In this document: positions 26,462 through 34,606 of the stretch, piece by piece | Position numbering within the stretch: the first letter of the stretch is position 1 | How the letters are laid out: every line of letters begins with the position of its first letter | From: Pseudomonas lundensis | GTDB taxonomy: Bacteria; Pseudomonadota; Gammaproteobacteria; Pseudomonadales; Pseudomonadaceae | Reading direction: 5' to 3' | Assembly (NCBI RefSeq): GCF_001042985.1 | Contig: NZ_JYKY01000007.1 | Location: forward strand, 62,001-126,000 | Length of the DNA: 64,000 nucleotides | The notes under the pieces: generated by a model | What the model saw: only the letters and a program-made list of their open reading frames with translations | Databases searched by the model: none | What the model was told of the DNA's origin: nothing | Translations under genes and position numbers: made by a program

Positions 26462-26779
26462 TTGGATTGGTACTTTCGCGTGATAAGAAAAACTAGCAGT
26501 GTATTCAAGGCCTCTATGGTTGCCGTATCGACGTTGGTGATGGCGTTTTTGACGGGGTACGCAGTCGGATTTATCGCAAGGAGTACAACCTGGAAAACTC
26601 ATGACACCATTGGCCGAGCAATTATGGTGTTCGTTCTCGCTGGTATTGGCTTGTCCTTGGCTAGCCTAGTTGGAAAGCTAGTTCGATTTTCAAGGACTGA
26701 AGTAGTGGCTATTTTTGCACTTGCCGCTTGGACTATCGCTTTTTGTTTGTACGGGTTCTTTGTTGCGACTGGGAATTAG
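26462..26779 (+). CDS. Small membrane protein (possible moron)
   Basis: This 105-residue frame has three hydrophobic stretches (ASMVAVSTLVMAFLTGYAVGF, AIMVFVLAGIGLSLASLVG, VVAIFALAAWTIAFCLYGFF) that would each span the membrane. It starts with TTG at 26462; an ATG at 26516 is an alternative but would cut into the first helix. It is oriented against the leftward operon and is more AT-rich than its surroundings. Both traits suit an independently expressed lysogenic-conversion gene. The function is unknown. Confidence 0.55.
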   Translation: MDWYFRVIRKTSSVFKASMVAVSTLVMAFLTGYAVGFIARSTTWKTHDTIGRAIMVFVLAGIGLSLASLVGKLVRFSRTEVVAIFALAAWTIAFCLYGFFVATGN

Positions 26780-27693
26780 AATGTAGGTTTGCACTCGATT
26801 TGCTTTTGCAGCAGGTCATGGGCATTCACAACCGTCATGCCGGAGAACTCTTCGGCAGTAGGCAAGTCTTCAAGGCAGCCGAATATCGGCATTCCCAGCT
26901 CGCGGGCCCGATGCACCTCGCCCAGCGTGCCGGCGCTGTACCGCCAACCATCAATCAGAACAACTGCGTCGCATCGCTCCATCAGAGCCAGTGTGCCGTC
27001 TAGGAAGAACTGGTCCTGATCGGGTAGCTCGTCATCGAAGTGAGCGGTATTGGTGTGTGGGCAGATTGGAAACCAGCCCAAACGCGCCGTGGAAACGGCT
27101 ACGGACCTCGCTGCCGCTATGTTGTCAGCAATCTTTTCCCGGCTGGCCGCCCGGTATGGGCCAGCCACATACACGACAGGTATTTTGCTGCGCATGGTCA
27201 CCGGGTTGCGGCCGTGGTTGCCGTGGTACTTGTGCTGTAATTCGAACGATTTCCGCGCCGCTGCGGCCTCAAACAGAGACTCGAATCTTCCGAGGAAAAT
27301 CTGCCTGTTGTTTTGATAGGCGTATGCCTTCCAGCTCGAGCGCTCATCCCAGGAAACGCCGCGAACACCGGTCAGGTTCCCGCTATTGAGTTTTTGATTC
27401 CTGGCGTTTTCCAAGTAGGTGGCGGGCCTGAGATTGCTCCACCGGTTGTCCGCGCGATCGCCATTTATGTGATCAACCAGGTCAGGAGGAAACTCACCGA
27501 CCATAAACAGGAATGCGAGTCGATGTAGGTAGTAGGGCTTTTTGTCGATTACCACCTTCAAATAGCCCTTCCGGTCTTTGGTGTTCGCCGCGGTACCGGC
27601 GGCAGTTCGACTGCGGCCAATAACCCAGGTAAACACGCCGGTGACCGGGTTGTAATGCAGCAGCTCTTTCAGCTTTGCCTGAGATATGGACAT
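26776..27693 (-). CDS. HNH endonuclease fused to a DUF4406-like domain
   Basis: This 305-residue protein has two parts. Residues 1 to about 165 are an HNH homing-endonuclease type with DHINGDRADNRWSNLR, then an AP2-like DNA-binding segment (GVSWDERSSWKAYAY). Residues 167-305 (from MRSKIPVVYVAGPY) look like DUF4406, a fold related to nucleoside deoxyribosyltransferases. The internal Met at 27195 could start the second domain alone. The start at 27693 has AGGAA eight bases upstream. The product may be bifunctional or the remnant of an HNH invasion. Confidence 0.75.
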   Translation of the reverse strand: MSISQAKLKELLHYNPVTGVFTWVIGRSRTAAGTAANTKDRKGYLKVVIDKKPYYLHRLAFLFMVGEFPPDLVDHINGDRADNRWSNLRPATYLENARNQKLNSGNLTGVRGVSWDERSSWKAYAYQNNRQIFLGRFESLFEAAAARKSFELQHKYHGNHGRNPVTMRSKIPVVYVAGPYRAASREKIADNIAAARSVAVSTARLGWFPICPHTNTAHFDDELPDQDQFFLDGTLALMERCDAVVLIDGWRYSAGTLGEVHRARELGMPIFGCLEDLPTAEEFSGMTVVNAHDLLQKQIECKPTF

Positions 27694-27763
27694 TACGAGT
27701 TCCTGCCGGGCCATGCCCGGGGTGTGGTGCTACGATGGCCCCTTCCTCTAAATGGGCTGGACC

Positions 27764-27994
27764 ATGACCAAGCACGATATTTACGATGAGATCGAAGGCT
27801 TTCAGGTTTGGAACTACATGGAGTGCGACAAGGACGAGGAAGGCCGGGAGACCTGGCGTATCAACGTCGAGGTAAAGAGTGGTGGTGAGGTGGTGGTGCC
27901 GGTTGTTGCCGGTGACCGAACCTATGTTGACCGTGGCCTGGCGCAGGTTGCCGGGCGTGAGGTCGGGGCCCGTTTGATTGCCGAGCGGGCTTAA
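27764..27994 (+). CDS. Hypothetical acidic phage protein
   Basis: This 76-residue frame (from the ATG at 27764) runs against the leftward operon, in the gap between the HNH fusion and the methyltransferase genes. Its end overlaps the methyltransferase end by four bases. It is Glu/Asp/Val-rich with no recognised motif. The ribosome site is poor, so confidence is moderate. Confidence 0.5.
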   Translation: MTKHDIYDEIEGFQVWNYMECDKDEEGRETWRINVEVKSGGEVVVPVVAGDRTYVDRGLAQVAGREVGARLIAERA

Positions 27995-29415
27995 AGCTGC
28001 TGCAGAAGGCGCCTGCCGATCCAGCGAACCACGGTTACCGCCTTGCTGTTGCCGATTGCCTTGTAGCGCGGGCCATCCGGGCATTCGTCGGCGGGCTTGT
28101 TGCGCCAGGGGATTAGAGTGTGGTCGTCAGGGAATCCCTGAAGTCGCTCGCATTCGGTGGGAGTTAAGCGGCGAACTGCTGACCCAGACTGAACGGCCTG
28201 TACCTCGGCGCGAGCTTCCAACGTGTAGGCATGATCGGCCTGTACTCCCACACCATCCGGTCCGCTCGCAGGGTTTGTGCGAAGTGCGCCCGCCTGGATT
28301 GCGTGAGTCACAATTGGCTGACCCCGCCCCGTGCCGTCCTCGCTTCCGTCGAAGCCTTCGGCCTTGAGTGTGTGAGTGATTTCGCCGGTTACGCATACCG
28401 CGACTTGGCCACCTGCATTTGCATGGCTGCCGCTATGGTTCATGGCGCGCAGGGTTGGAGCGATTGGCCCGGCGTCGGCGCCGTAGTCCTTGCAGGTGAA
28501 GGCAAGCACCGCGTTCTCTTGCCCATTGTTTCGCCCCAGGGCAAAGGCAAGGTGCTCGCTTGTTCCTGGGTCTTGCGTGCCATGCACTACCAGTAGACCG
28601 GCTTCGGCGTCCTGCTGGGTTGCGCTGCCAGCGGCCTTTCCATTGGCGTTAAGCGTTCCGGCAATCAGGTGTCCTGCTTGAGCCTGGTTATCGTCTGCGC
28701 CACATGTTCCAACGCCGTTTGCAGTGAGTGCGGCAACTGCCTTGATCTCGCCTCGGCGCGGCGGAGAATCCCGGCGCAGGCCATCGCGCTCAAAAAGTAC
28801 CGATGTGGGATCGAACCCTTCTCTAGCACTTGCCACAACGAACACGCGTCGGCGTCGTTGGGCCAGGCCGAAATGTTGGGCGTCCAAGATCCGCCAAGCG
28901 ATTGCTCTTTTGGGTCCATACACACAACCAGCGTCCGTCCACCTTTTCCCTGAAGGGTGCAGCTCGCAGTCTTCCCCAGCAAGCGCGCCAAGAAAGCATC
29001 CGAAGGCGTTCCCTTTGTCGCTGAGGACGCCGGGGACGTTCTCCCAGACGATAACGCTGGCTGGCTTTCGCTGGCTGGCGCGAACATAGTCAACTGCATC
29101 TGCAAGCTCCACGTATTTGATGGTGAGGGCGCCGCGCGGGTCGGTGAGGCCTTCGCGTATACCGGCAACCGAGAAGGCTTGGCACGGGGTGCCGCCGACC
29201 AGCACGTCCGGCGCTGTGATCTTGCCGGTCAGCACCAACGCGGCCAGCTTGGTCATATCGCCGAGGTTCGGCACGTCGGGGTAGTGGTGAGCCAAAACCG
29301 CCGAGGGGAACGGCTCAATCTCGGCGAACCAGGCGGCGCGCATGCCCAGCGGGTGCCAGGCTTGTGTCGCGGCTTCGATGCCGCTGCACACAGAGCCGTA
29401 GGTGATATCGGGCAT
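27991..29415 (-). CDS. DNA (cytosine-5-)-methyltransferase
   Basis: This 474-residue C5-methyltransferase has all main motifs: SAM motif I GSVCSGIEA (7-15), motif IV with the catalytic Cys78 in GGTPCQAFS, motif VI ENV (125-127), motif VIII QRRRR (186-190), motif IX RLTPTECERLQGFP and motif X GNSKAV. About 220 residues between VIII and IX include a target-recognition region rich in Gly, Ala and Asn. The start at 29415 has GAGGA seven bases upstream. No restriction endonuclease partner is beside it, so it probably protects phage DNA. Confidence 0.92.
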   Translation of the reverse strand: MPDITYGSVCSGIEAATQAWHPLGMRAAWFAEIEPFPSAVLAHHYPDVPNLGDMTKLAALVLTGKITAPDVLVGGTPCQAFSVAGIREGLTDPRGALTIKYVELADAVDYVRASQRKPASVIVWENVPGVLSDKGNAFGCFLGALAGEDCELHPSGKRWTDAGCVYGPKRAIAWRILDAQHFGLAQRRRRVFVVASAREGFDPTSVLFERDGLRRDSPPRRGEIKAVAALTANGVGTCGADDNQAQAGHLIAGTLNANGKAAGSATQQDAEAGLLVVHGTQDPGTSEHLAFALGRNNGQENAVLAFTCKDYGADAGPIAPTLRAMNHSGSHANAGGQVAVCVTGEITHTLKAEGFDGSEDGTGRGQPIVTHAIQAGALRTNPASGPDGVGVQADHAYTLEARAEVQAVQSGSAVRRLTPTECERLQGFPDDHTLIPWRNKPADECPDGPRYKAIGNSKAVTVVRWIGRRLLQQL

Positions 29416-29458
29416 AGGGGATCCTCGCCGGCTGGCGTGATTCGTTGATGGGGTATGG

Positions 29459-29977
29459 TTATTCGTCGTGACAGATGCGCAGGGTCTTGCGCTTGAATTC
29501 AGCGTCAAGCAGTCGAGCGTATCGATCTGGCATCACATACTTTTCGCGGGGCGGCGCCGTCAGGAATGGCATACATTGCACTGGACCGCACTCATGTAAG
29601 GCCTGAATCGCCAGCCGCATCGCCGCGCATTCATCCTTCGCGCCCGACCACTCGACCAGCAGCGCTAGTGCGTTTCGTGTCCCTTGCCTGATGCGGAAGC
29701 GGATCATCTCGCCGCCCGTGATCGGCGCCACGTTTTCGTGATAATCCAAAACCGGGCGCGAGCAGAGGAATCGAATCACACCGTCACGGCCAAGGGCTTG
29801 AATGTGGTGGATCATCAACGTCAGAGCCTCGCCTTGCTCCTCGATTCCAGCCCACTCCATCAGATCAGCCAGTGCCTGTCGCGTGCCTGGCCTGACCCGC
29901 AGGCGCAATTCCTCTTCCTGAGCCTTGGACCGCCTGAGCGATGTCCGCTCGTCCCGTTGCTTCTGACTCAGTGCCAT
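29459..29977 (-). CDS. Hypothetical protein with two ribbon-helix-helix-like repeats
   Basis: This 172-residue protein carries an internal duplication. One copy begins at LRLRVRPGTRQALADLMEWA and the second at IRFRIRQGTRNALALLVEWS, each about 45-50 residues. The strand-helix-helix pattern resembles a ribbon-helix-helix DNA-binding unit, so a single-chain dimer-like regulator is possible. The start ATG at 29977 overlaps the stop of the upstream gene (TGATG), showing coupling. No named family is claimed. Confidence 0.7.
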   Translation of the reverse strand: MALSQKQRDERTSLRRSKAQEEELRLRVRPGTRQALADLMEWAGIEEQGEALTLMIHHIQALGRDGVIRFLCSRPVLDYHENVAPITGGEMIRFRIRQGTRNALALLVEWSGAKDECAAMRLAIQALHECGPVQCMPFLTAPPREKYVMPDRYARLLDAEFKRKTLRICHDE

Positions 29978-30387
29978 CACGCAGCCCTCAGCGCTTCATC
30001 CTCATGATCGAGGTTTTCGAGCGATGCCCAGATGATCTCGCGGGGCGCTTTCGACATAGCGCACATCGCGACGATCTTGCTGATTGCCGGGCTCTTGGCT
30101 CGACTGCCGACATCTGCCAGCACTTCCTTGAGTATCGTGGCGGAGGGCTGAAGTTCGGCGGCCAACGCCATGACCAGCAGCACATGCAGGCCATCTACCG
30201 GGCGTTTCTCGGCGCGCCACCACAAGTGCGGTTTGCCGATTGCTGCGCGCTCTCGGGCGGCCTTGCCCTTCAGTTCAAGTTCGGCAAGGTCTGCGCGCAC
30301 TGCCTGGATGGTCATGCCGGTCGACTCGGCCAGCATCTGAGCCGTCATGCCGGCCGATTGAGTGAGGTAACGCCAGATTGGGGTCAT
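29977..30387 (-). CDS. Phage protein with N-terminal helix-turn-helix
   Basis: This 136-residue protein begins with a likely HTH (MTAQMLAESTGMTIQAVRAD) typical of winged-helix regulators, followed by a helical part. It is coupled by a TGATG overlap to the repeat protein downstream on the minus strand. It may regulate the early leftward operon; this is inference from the motif only. Confidence 0.65.
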   Translation of the reverse strand: MTPIWRYLTQSAGMTAQMLAESTGMTIQAVRADLAELELKGKAARERAAIGKPHLWWRAEKRPVDGLHVLLVMALAAELQPSATILKEVLADVGSRAKSPAISKIVAMCAMSKAPREIIWASLENLDHEDEALRAA

Positions 30388-30459
30388 ACTGAATACCGCT
30401 CGGTGGAATTTTTAGTTGTTCGGCTCTGCGCCGGGTTCGAACCTGCTTACTAATGCGCC

Positions 30460-30924
30460 TCATGCTGCCTGGGCCCGCTGGCGCCACACGCCCATGGCGG
30501 TGAATACGCGGTTGGCCTCGACCTCAGTGAGCGTCACGTCGTCCGGTATGGCAAGCCAGCCCGACCCGATCATGTGATTCGGGTTGCTCGCCGCGACCAG
30601 CTCTGCATGCTTCTCGATCATCAGCTGTTCCAGATTCGCCACCAGGTGCACGCCGACGGGCGAGAACTCGGTTGACTTGCTGTACTGGCTGCCGTCCGGC
30701 TGCTGGCAGAAGACGCTCATGTAGATCGTCCAGCGGTGGGCCAGGTCGCAAAGCGCGTTCGCCACCGGGAGGCTGGTGATTTGTCGGCAGTTCTTCCAGT
30801 TCAGCATCACCTGTCGGTCTGGCGGCTGAACGTCGACCACTGCGGCGTGATTGGTTCGCACCAGGGCGCGGCGGGACCGGTCAATCTGAGCGCGCCGGTT
30901 GCAGGGCTTGCGGACTTTGCTCAT
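30460..30924 (-). CDS. Hypothetical phage protein
   Basis: This 154-residue protein has a basic N-terminus (RKPCNRRAQIDRSRRALV) and a conserved-looking core around MLNWKNCRQITSLPVANALC. It overlaps the upstream 79-residue gene by four bases (ATGA). I recognise it as a type found in Pseudomonas phage early operons but know no function. Confidence 0.7.
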   Translation of the reverse strand: MSKVRKPCNRRAQIDRSRRALVRTNHAAVVDVQPPDRQVMLNWKNCRQITSLPVANALCDLAHRWTIYMSVFCQQPDGSQYSKSTEFSPVGVHLVANLEQLMIEKHAELVAASNPNHMIGSGWLAIPDDVTLTEVEANRVFTAMGVWRQRAQAA

Positions 30925-31160
30925 ATCGCCTCCGCCAGCTTGCGCAGCCTGAACCGCTCAGCCCGCGTGAATAGCACGCCTTTGCGCTTGAGTACCGTGT
31001 CGGGGTCGATCCAGCTTTTCCGTGGCGGCTTCGGCTCAGGCCGGAAAACCCCTACCTGCCGCACCTCGCCGCCACGCATTTCAAACTCGGCCATGGCCGC
31101 AGCCAGGCGCGCCGATTCGACGCTGTTGCGCTGAATTGCGCTCAGTTCTGTGGTCATCAT
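30921..31160 (-). CDS. Small hypothetical phage protein
   Basis: This 79-residue, basic protein has a Pro/Lys-rich centre (VFRPEPKPPRKSWIDPD). Two consecutive ATG codons (31160 and 31157) overlap the stop of the YqaJ gene, and its own stop overlaps the next start. It belongs to the tightly packed leftward operon. The function is unknown. Confidence 0.65.
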   Translation of the reverse strand: MMTTELSAIQRNSVESARLAAAMAEFEMRGGEVRQVGVFRPEPKPPRKSWIDPDTVLKRKGVLFTRAERFRLRKLAEAI

Positions 31161-32758
31161 GCTGCCACCTGCTCCAGGGTTACCCCCGGCATATTGAATT
31201 CAGAGCCTTGCGACTCAACCATGTCGTCGAGGTTTTGCCAGTTGACCGTCAGCACCGAAATAGGGACCTCTCCGGCCGCGACTGCCTTGACCAACGCTTC
31301 CATGTCAGTGACTCGCGCTTCGTGACGTACTGGTTTGGCCTGGACCTTCGTAGACGGGACTGCAGCAACTCGGGCAACCGCGGGGGCAGGCTGTGGAGCG
31401 GCTTCAACGACTGGAGCAGGCTTTACCTCAGCCAGACGCTTCTGTTCGGCTTCGTCCGCCAGGCGCTTGGTTTCCGCTTTGACTGCTTCGGCCTTCTGAT
31501 GCTCATCGATCCGAAACTTGACCAGCGTCACCAGGTCGTCATTGGCCTTCATAACCAATTGCTGAAGGTCGTTGAACAGAAAGGCGTGGTCGGCGGCCAG
31601 TTCGGCAAGGCTTGTCAGGTTCAAGCGAATGCTGTCGGCCGTTTGGCTCGCATCGATCTTCGCCCGGGCCAGCTCGGTATCAACAGCGTCCTGCAGGCTG
31701 GCGATGGTGCGCTTGTTCTTCATGGCGCCGACGAAGTCCGCGTGCACGCTCGGCAGGACTACCTTGCCCAGGGTTTTGTTGATCGCCGCGACGTGATCGA
31801 TCAGCGCCTGTTCGGCCTTCTGCTTGATGTTGGTCTTTACGGCGAGCTCCTGCGCCTTCACCAATTTGTCGACCTTCAGGCGGGTTTCGCGGGCATGCTT
31901 GCTGATGCGCTCCAGTGCGCTGAAAAGCTCGTCGATGGTCTGGGTTTGCGAAAGCGCCTGTTTCTTCGCCGCCGTCACTGCGTCTTCAACATCGCCGCAC
32001 CACTTGACGGCTTTCTTCGCGTCGGCGAAGTCTTGGTCAGTGGTCAGCGTGGTTTTTACCGAGTCAATGACCGCCAGTGCCGACTGCTCAAACACTTTCA
32101 GGTTGCTGGCGGTAACCATGCCGGTCAGCTCAATGCGCAGCGCTGGCAGCTCGTCCGGGGCCTTGCCGACCACGATTGATGGGGTGTCCGCCACTTCGTG
32201 CGCAGCGAGATCCGCCTCGAACTGTTTCCAGCCTTCGACCAACTGCTCGGCGCGGCCCGCGACCGGGCGATATTCCATACTGACAAAGTTTTCGGCGGTG
32301 CCGTCGGAGCAAACAAAAATCACCCGCTCGGCACCACTGACCAGCAACTGCTGTTCAAGCTGCCAGTAATAATGGGGATCGAGCTCGCCAGCCTTTACCT
32401 GAGCGACCAAGGATTCATTCCAGAGTTTGTGCTCGAACAGCGTCTCGCCGAGCATCGTCGCACCGTCCATCGAGGCGAGCAGGTTGCCCAGCGTGCCGAC
32501 AACCGGATACAACTCTTCGCCGATCTGCACTTCTACCAGCGGGCGGGCCGCCGCTTCAGTGGCGTGGCCTTTGTCGAAGATGAACTGCTGTGACGGCGTG
32601 ACGTCTGGAGTAATACCGGTCTTCTTCAGGGTCAGCAGTTCGGTACGGGTCTGGTACTTCGAGGCGCCCATCATGGCGGGGGCTTCGGAGGCGGTGAAGT
32701 GCTGGGCGCGCAGGGCGTGCCACTCGGCGGAGCCTTGAGCTACGTTGTGAATTTTCAT
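31157..32758 (-). CDS. YqaJ-family viral recombinase (exonuclease) with long C-terminal extension
   Basis: The N-terminal 200 residues are a lambda-exonuclease-fold YqaJ nuclease (GSAEWHALRAQHFTASEAPA, HYYWQLEQQLLVSGAERVIF). The remaining 330 residues are mostly helical and coiled-coil (TLTTDQDFADAKKAVKW onwards), with a Pro/Ala/Val linker (VKPAPVVEAAPQPAPAVA) and a short C-terminal domain. Total 533 residues is about twice a minimal YqaJ; the middle resembles DUF1351-type phage proteins. It overlaps the recT gene start, forming a two-gene homologous recombination module. Confidence 0.85.
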   Translation of the reverse strand: MKIHNVAQGSAEWHALRAQHFTASEAPAMMGASKYQTRTELLTLKKTGITPDVTPSQQFIFDKGHATEAAARPLVEVQIGEELYPVVGTLGNLLASMDGATMLGETLFEHKLWNESLVAQVKAGELDPHYYWQLEQQLLVSGAERVIFVCSDGTAENFVSMEYRPVAGRAEQLVEGWKQFEADLAAHEVADTPSIVVGKAPDELPALRIELTGMVTASNLKVFEQSALAVIDSVKTTLTTDQDFADAKKAVKWCGDVEDAVTAAKKQALSQTQTIDELFSALERISKHARETRLKVDKLVKAQELAVKTNIKQKAEQALIDHVAAINKTLGKVVLPSVHADFVGAMKNKRTIASLQDAVDTELARAKIDASQTADSIRLNLTSLAELAADHAFLFNDLQQLVMKANDDLVTLVKFRIDEHQKAEAVKAETKRLADEAEQKRLAEVKPAPVVEAAPQPAPAVARVAAVPSTKVQAKPVRHEARVTDMEALVKAVAAGEVPISVLTVNWQNLDDMVESQGSEFNMPGVTLEQVAA

Positions 32759-33507
32759 GCGGCTTCACCTTCAAGTGGCTTGAGCTGGTTGATGGAGTCA
32801 ATCTGTTCGGCGGTCAGCGTGTATTTGCTGCTGACAGTGGCGATGACTTGTTCGGGCGACTTGCCACCTTCGATTGCCTTCCGCCATTTCGGCAGGTTCT
32901 CTGTCAGCTTCTCGTCGGGATACGCCTCAAGCTCCGTCGGCGCCGCGATCTTGGCTACGCTGGCGAGCGGCTGGCCGTTCTCGCGCTCTTTCGGCATGTC
33001 CTGCAACTCTTCCGCGACCGGCATGCCGCGCAACACATCAGGGAACACGTCACGCAAGGCGAAAGCTCGGGCCCGCATTTGGCGCATTCGCTTCGGGTGT
33101 TGGGTCCAGGGGCCTTGCTTGCCCATCAAACCCGCAGTTTTTGCATCGTCCATGTCGAAGGTGCGGACCTGCTCGTCTTCGCCGCGGCGCTTCACTCGGC
33201 AGGTTGCCGTGTGTCCGTCGTCGCTTTCGTAGACGTACTCGCAAAGAGGGGAGCCGCGCACCAGGGCAATCACTGCGTCACCCCAGAGCGCCGGGCGCCC
33301 GTTGATGACCGCGATGTTCTGCATCGCTTGCAGCGGCTGCAGGCCCAACTCCAAACCCCACTGGATCGCAACCAGGATGTTGCCCGGGTTGCCGAGGAAC
33401 TCTTTCGGCACAATGGTCGACTTGGCCAGGATGTCGGCGAAAGCCATTGCCTCGGTCAACGATGACGGCGTTAGGCTGAAACTTTGCTTGGTGGTTAATT
33501 CGGACAC
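32755..33507 (-). CDS. recT: RecT-family single-strand annealing protein
   Basis: This 250-residue RecT protein anneals complementary single strands made by the neighbouring YqaJ exonuclease. The core AIQWGLELGLQPLQAMQNIA and the QMRARAFALRDVFPD segment are family signatures. The C-terminal tail is acidic. Its stop overlaps the exonuclease start by four bases. The start at 33507 gives a normal N-terminus. Confidence 0.9.
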   Translation of the reverse strand: MSELTTKQSFSLTPSSLTEAMAFADILAKSTIVPKEFLGNPGNILVAIQWGLELGLQPLQAMQNIAVINGRPALWGDAVIALVRGSPLCEYVYESDDGHTATCRVKRRGEDEQVRTFDMDDAKTAGLMGKQGPWTQHPKRMRQMRARAFALRDVFPDVLRGMPVAEELQDMPKERENGQPLASVAKIAAPTELEAYPDEKLTENLPKWRKAIEGGKSPEQVIATVSSKYTLTAEQIDSINQLKPLEGEAA

Positions 33508-33551
33508 GACAGAATCCTTGCCGCGATGCTCGCAGCGATTGAAGGTGTTGG

Positions 33552-33668
33552 TTATTGAGTGATTCGATCGGCGAGAGCGCTGAGCAACATCACGAAAGTA
33601 AAGAATGCGAGTGCTATGGCAGACCCGCGCCAGAAGCAGTAGCGCTTGGCTCTTTGGTAGGAGGTCAT
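33552..33668 (-). CDS. Tiny single-span membrane protein
   Basis: This 38-residue frame has a basic N-terminus (MTSYQRAKRYCFWRG) and one hydrophobic span (SAIALAFFTFVMLLSALA). Its ATG at 33668 overlaps the previous stop as ATGA, so it is translationally coupled. It is the last of four overlapping short genes. The function is unknown. Confidence 0.6.
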   Translation of the reverse strand: MTSYQRAKRYCFWRGSAIALAFFTFVMLLSALADRITQ

Positions 33669-33850
33669 GGCTTTGTTTCCGGGAAAATTCGCCGATAAAC
33701 CGGATATGGATTAATTACCTCCGCATCGAACATTTTCTCGTAACGACGACGAGCATTTTCTGCGGCTTTCTTTGAGTAGAAGAATTTGTCAGCGCCTGAT
33801 ATTTCAACCATCCAGCCAACAGGGTGATCACAAATCTCTTGGACGCTCAC
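33665..33850 (-). CDS. Small phage protein in overlapping chain
   Basis: This 61-residue protein starts with GTG at 33850, which overlaps the preceding stop (GTGA). It reads MSVQEICDHPVGW and has a basic helix (SKKAAENARRRYEKMFDAE). The frame stays open upstream to 34009, but the overlap pattern makes the GTG start more convincing. The function is unknown. Confidence 0.6.
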   Translation of the reverse strand: MSVQEICDHPVGWMVEISGADKFFYSKKAAENARRRYEKMFDAEVINPYPVYRRIFPETKP

Positions 33851-33984
33851 ATTGCCACCTTGCAAGTCCAGCGGCCCGCACACTTGCAAGGCTGCTCGAT
33901 CCATTTCACTTCGGCCAAAAGCAAGAAGCCTCGATTTCTCAAGGCTTCCACGATTCCTGTAAATGATCCGGCGATGATGGTCAT
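33847..33984 (-). CDS. Tiny phage protein in overlapping chain
   Basis: This 45-residue protein begins at the ATG at 33984, with GGAGG six bases before it and an ATGA overlap with the previous stop. The C-terminal part carries three cysteines (CKCAGRWTC) that could hold a metal or form disulfides. Not recognised. Confidence 0.6.
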   Translation of the reverse strand: MTIIAGSFTGIVEALRNRGFLLLAEVKWIEQPCKCAGRWTCKVAM

Positions 33985-34172
33985 GACACCTCCTTGCGCC
34001 GGGCAACAATCTTGTTGAGGCGCCCGCAGTAGTGGTTGAATTCGGCGATGGTGATGCGATCGTCTAGCATCATTTCGCTCAGCGTTTTCTGGATCATCAC
34101 CGACCAGCTGACCGGTGTTTGGCTATCTTCAAGGGTCTCAAGCTCTTCGCCGATCAGTACGTGAGGGCTCAT
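33981..34172 (-). CDS. Small acidic phage protein
   Basis: This 63-residue helical protein opens MSPHVLIGEELETLEDSQTP. Its start overlaps the stop of the 145-residue gene upstream (ATGA), and its stop overlaps the next start in the same way. No motif recognised. Confidence 0.6.
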   Translation of the reverse strand: MSPHVLIGEELETLEDSQTPVSWSVMIQKTLSEMMLDDRITIAEFNHYCGRLNKIVARRKEVS

Positions 34173-34606
34173 AGATCACCATCCACATCGTCTTCACGCT
34201 CTTCCCGTTCTGCTGCAACAGCGTCGGCGGCGTATGGATTCAGAAGCTCCATGGCGATGCGCTCGGCGGCTTCTATGGGACGCTGCTGGCCGATCAGGTC
34301 GGCGGCGTGTGTCCTGGCATCGCTCTGACTTCCAAGGATTGCCGAAAGGAACAGTCGGGCGAGTGAGTCGCGCTCATCCAGTCCGTCTATTTGGCGCTGA
34401 TTCAGGATGCCTTGCAGATAGGTGCAGTACCGGTCGAAGGTCACGACCTGCGGACGGCCAAAGCGCCGCTTCCACTTGATGTCCATGCCGCACACCAACT
34501 GCTCGGCCGAGTGTTCCAGCCATTCCTGTTCCGGGTTCGCCTCGCTGATATCTGGAGGCAACTGAGCGTCGTAACGCTCTTGGCATATCTTCAATGCTGC
34601 GTTCAT
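34169..34606 (-). CDS. Hypothetical phage protein
   Basis: This 145-residue protein has a Glu-rich N-terminus and a very acidic C-terminal tail (AEREEREDDVDGDL). A central WKRRFGRPQVVTFDRYCTYL segment is basic and aromatic. Its start overlaps the preceding gene's end by four bases. The function is unknown. Confidence 0.65.
   Translation of the reverse strand: MNAALKICQERYDAQLPPDISEANPEQEWLEHSAEQLVCGMDIKWKRRFGRPQVVTFDRYCTYLQGILNQRQIDGLDERDSLARLFLSAILGSQSDARTHAADLIGQQRPIEAAERIAMELLNPYAADAVAAEREEREDDVDGDL

Noticed and set aside
27494..28084. 196-codon minus-strand frame across the end of the methyltransferase
   Set aside because: It overlaps two better frames and has low-complexity composition.
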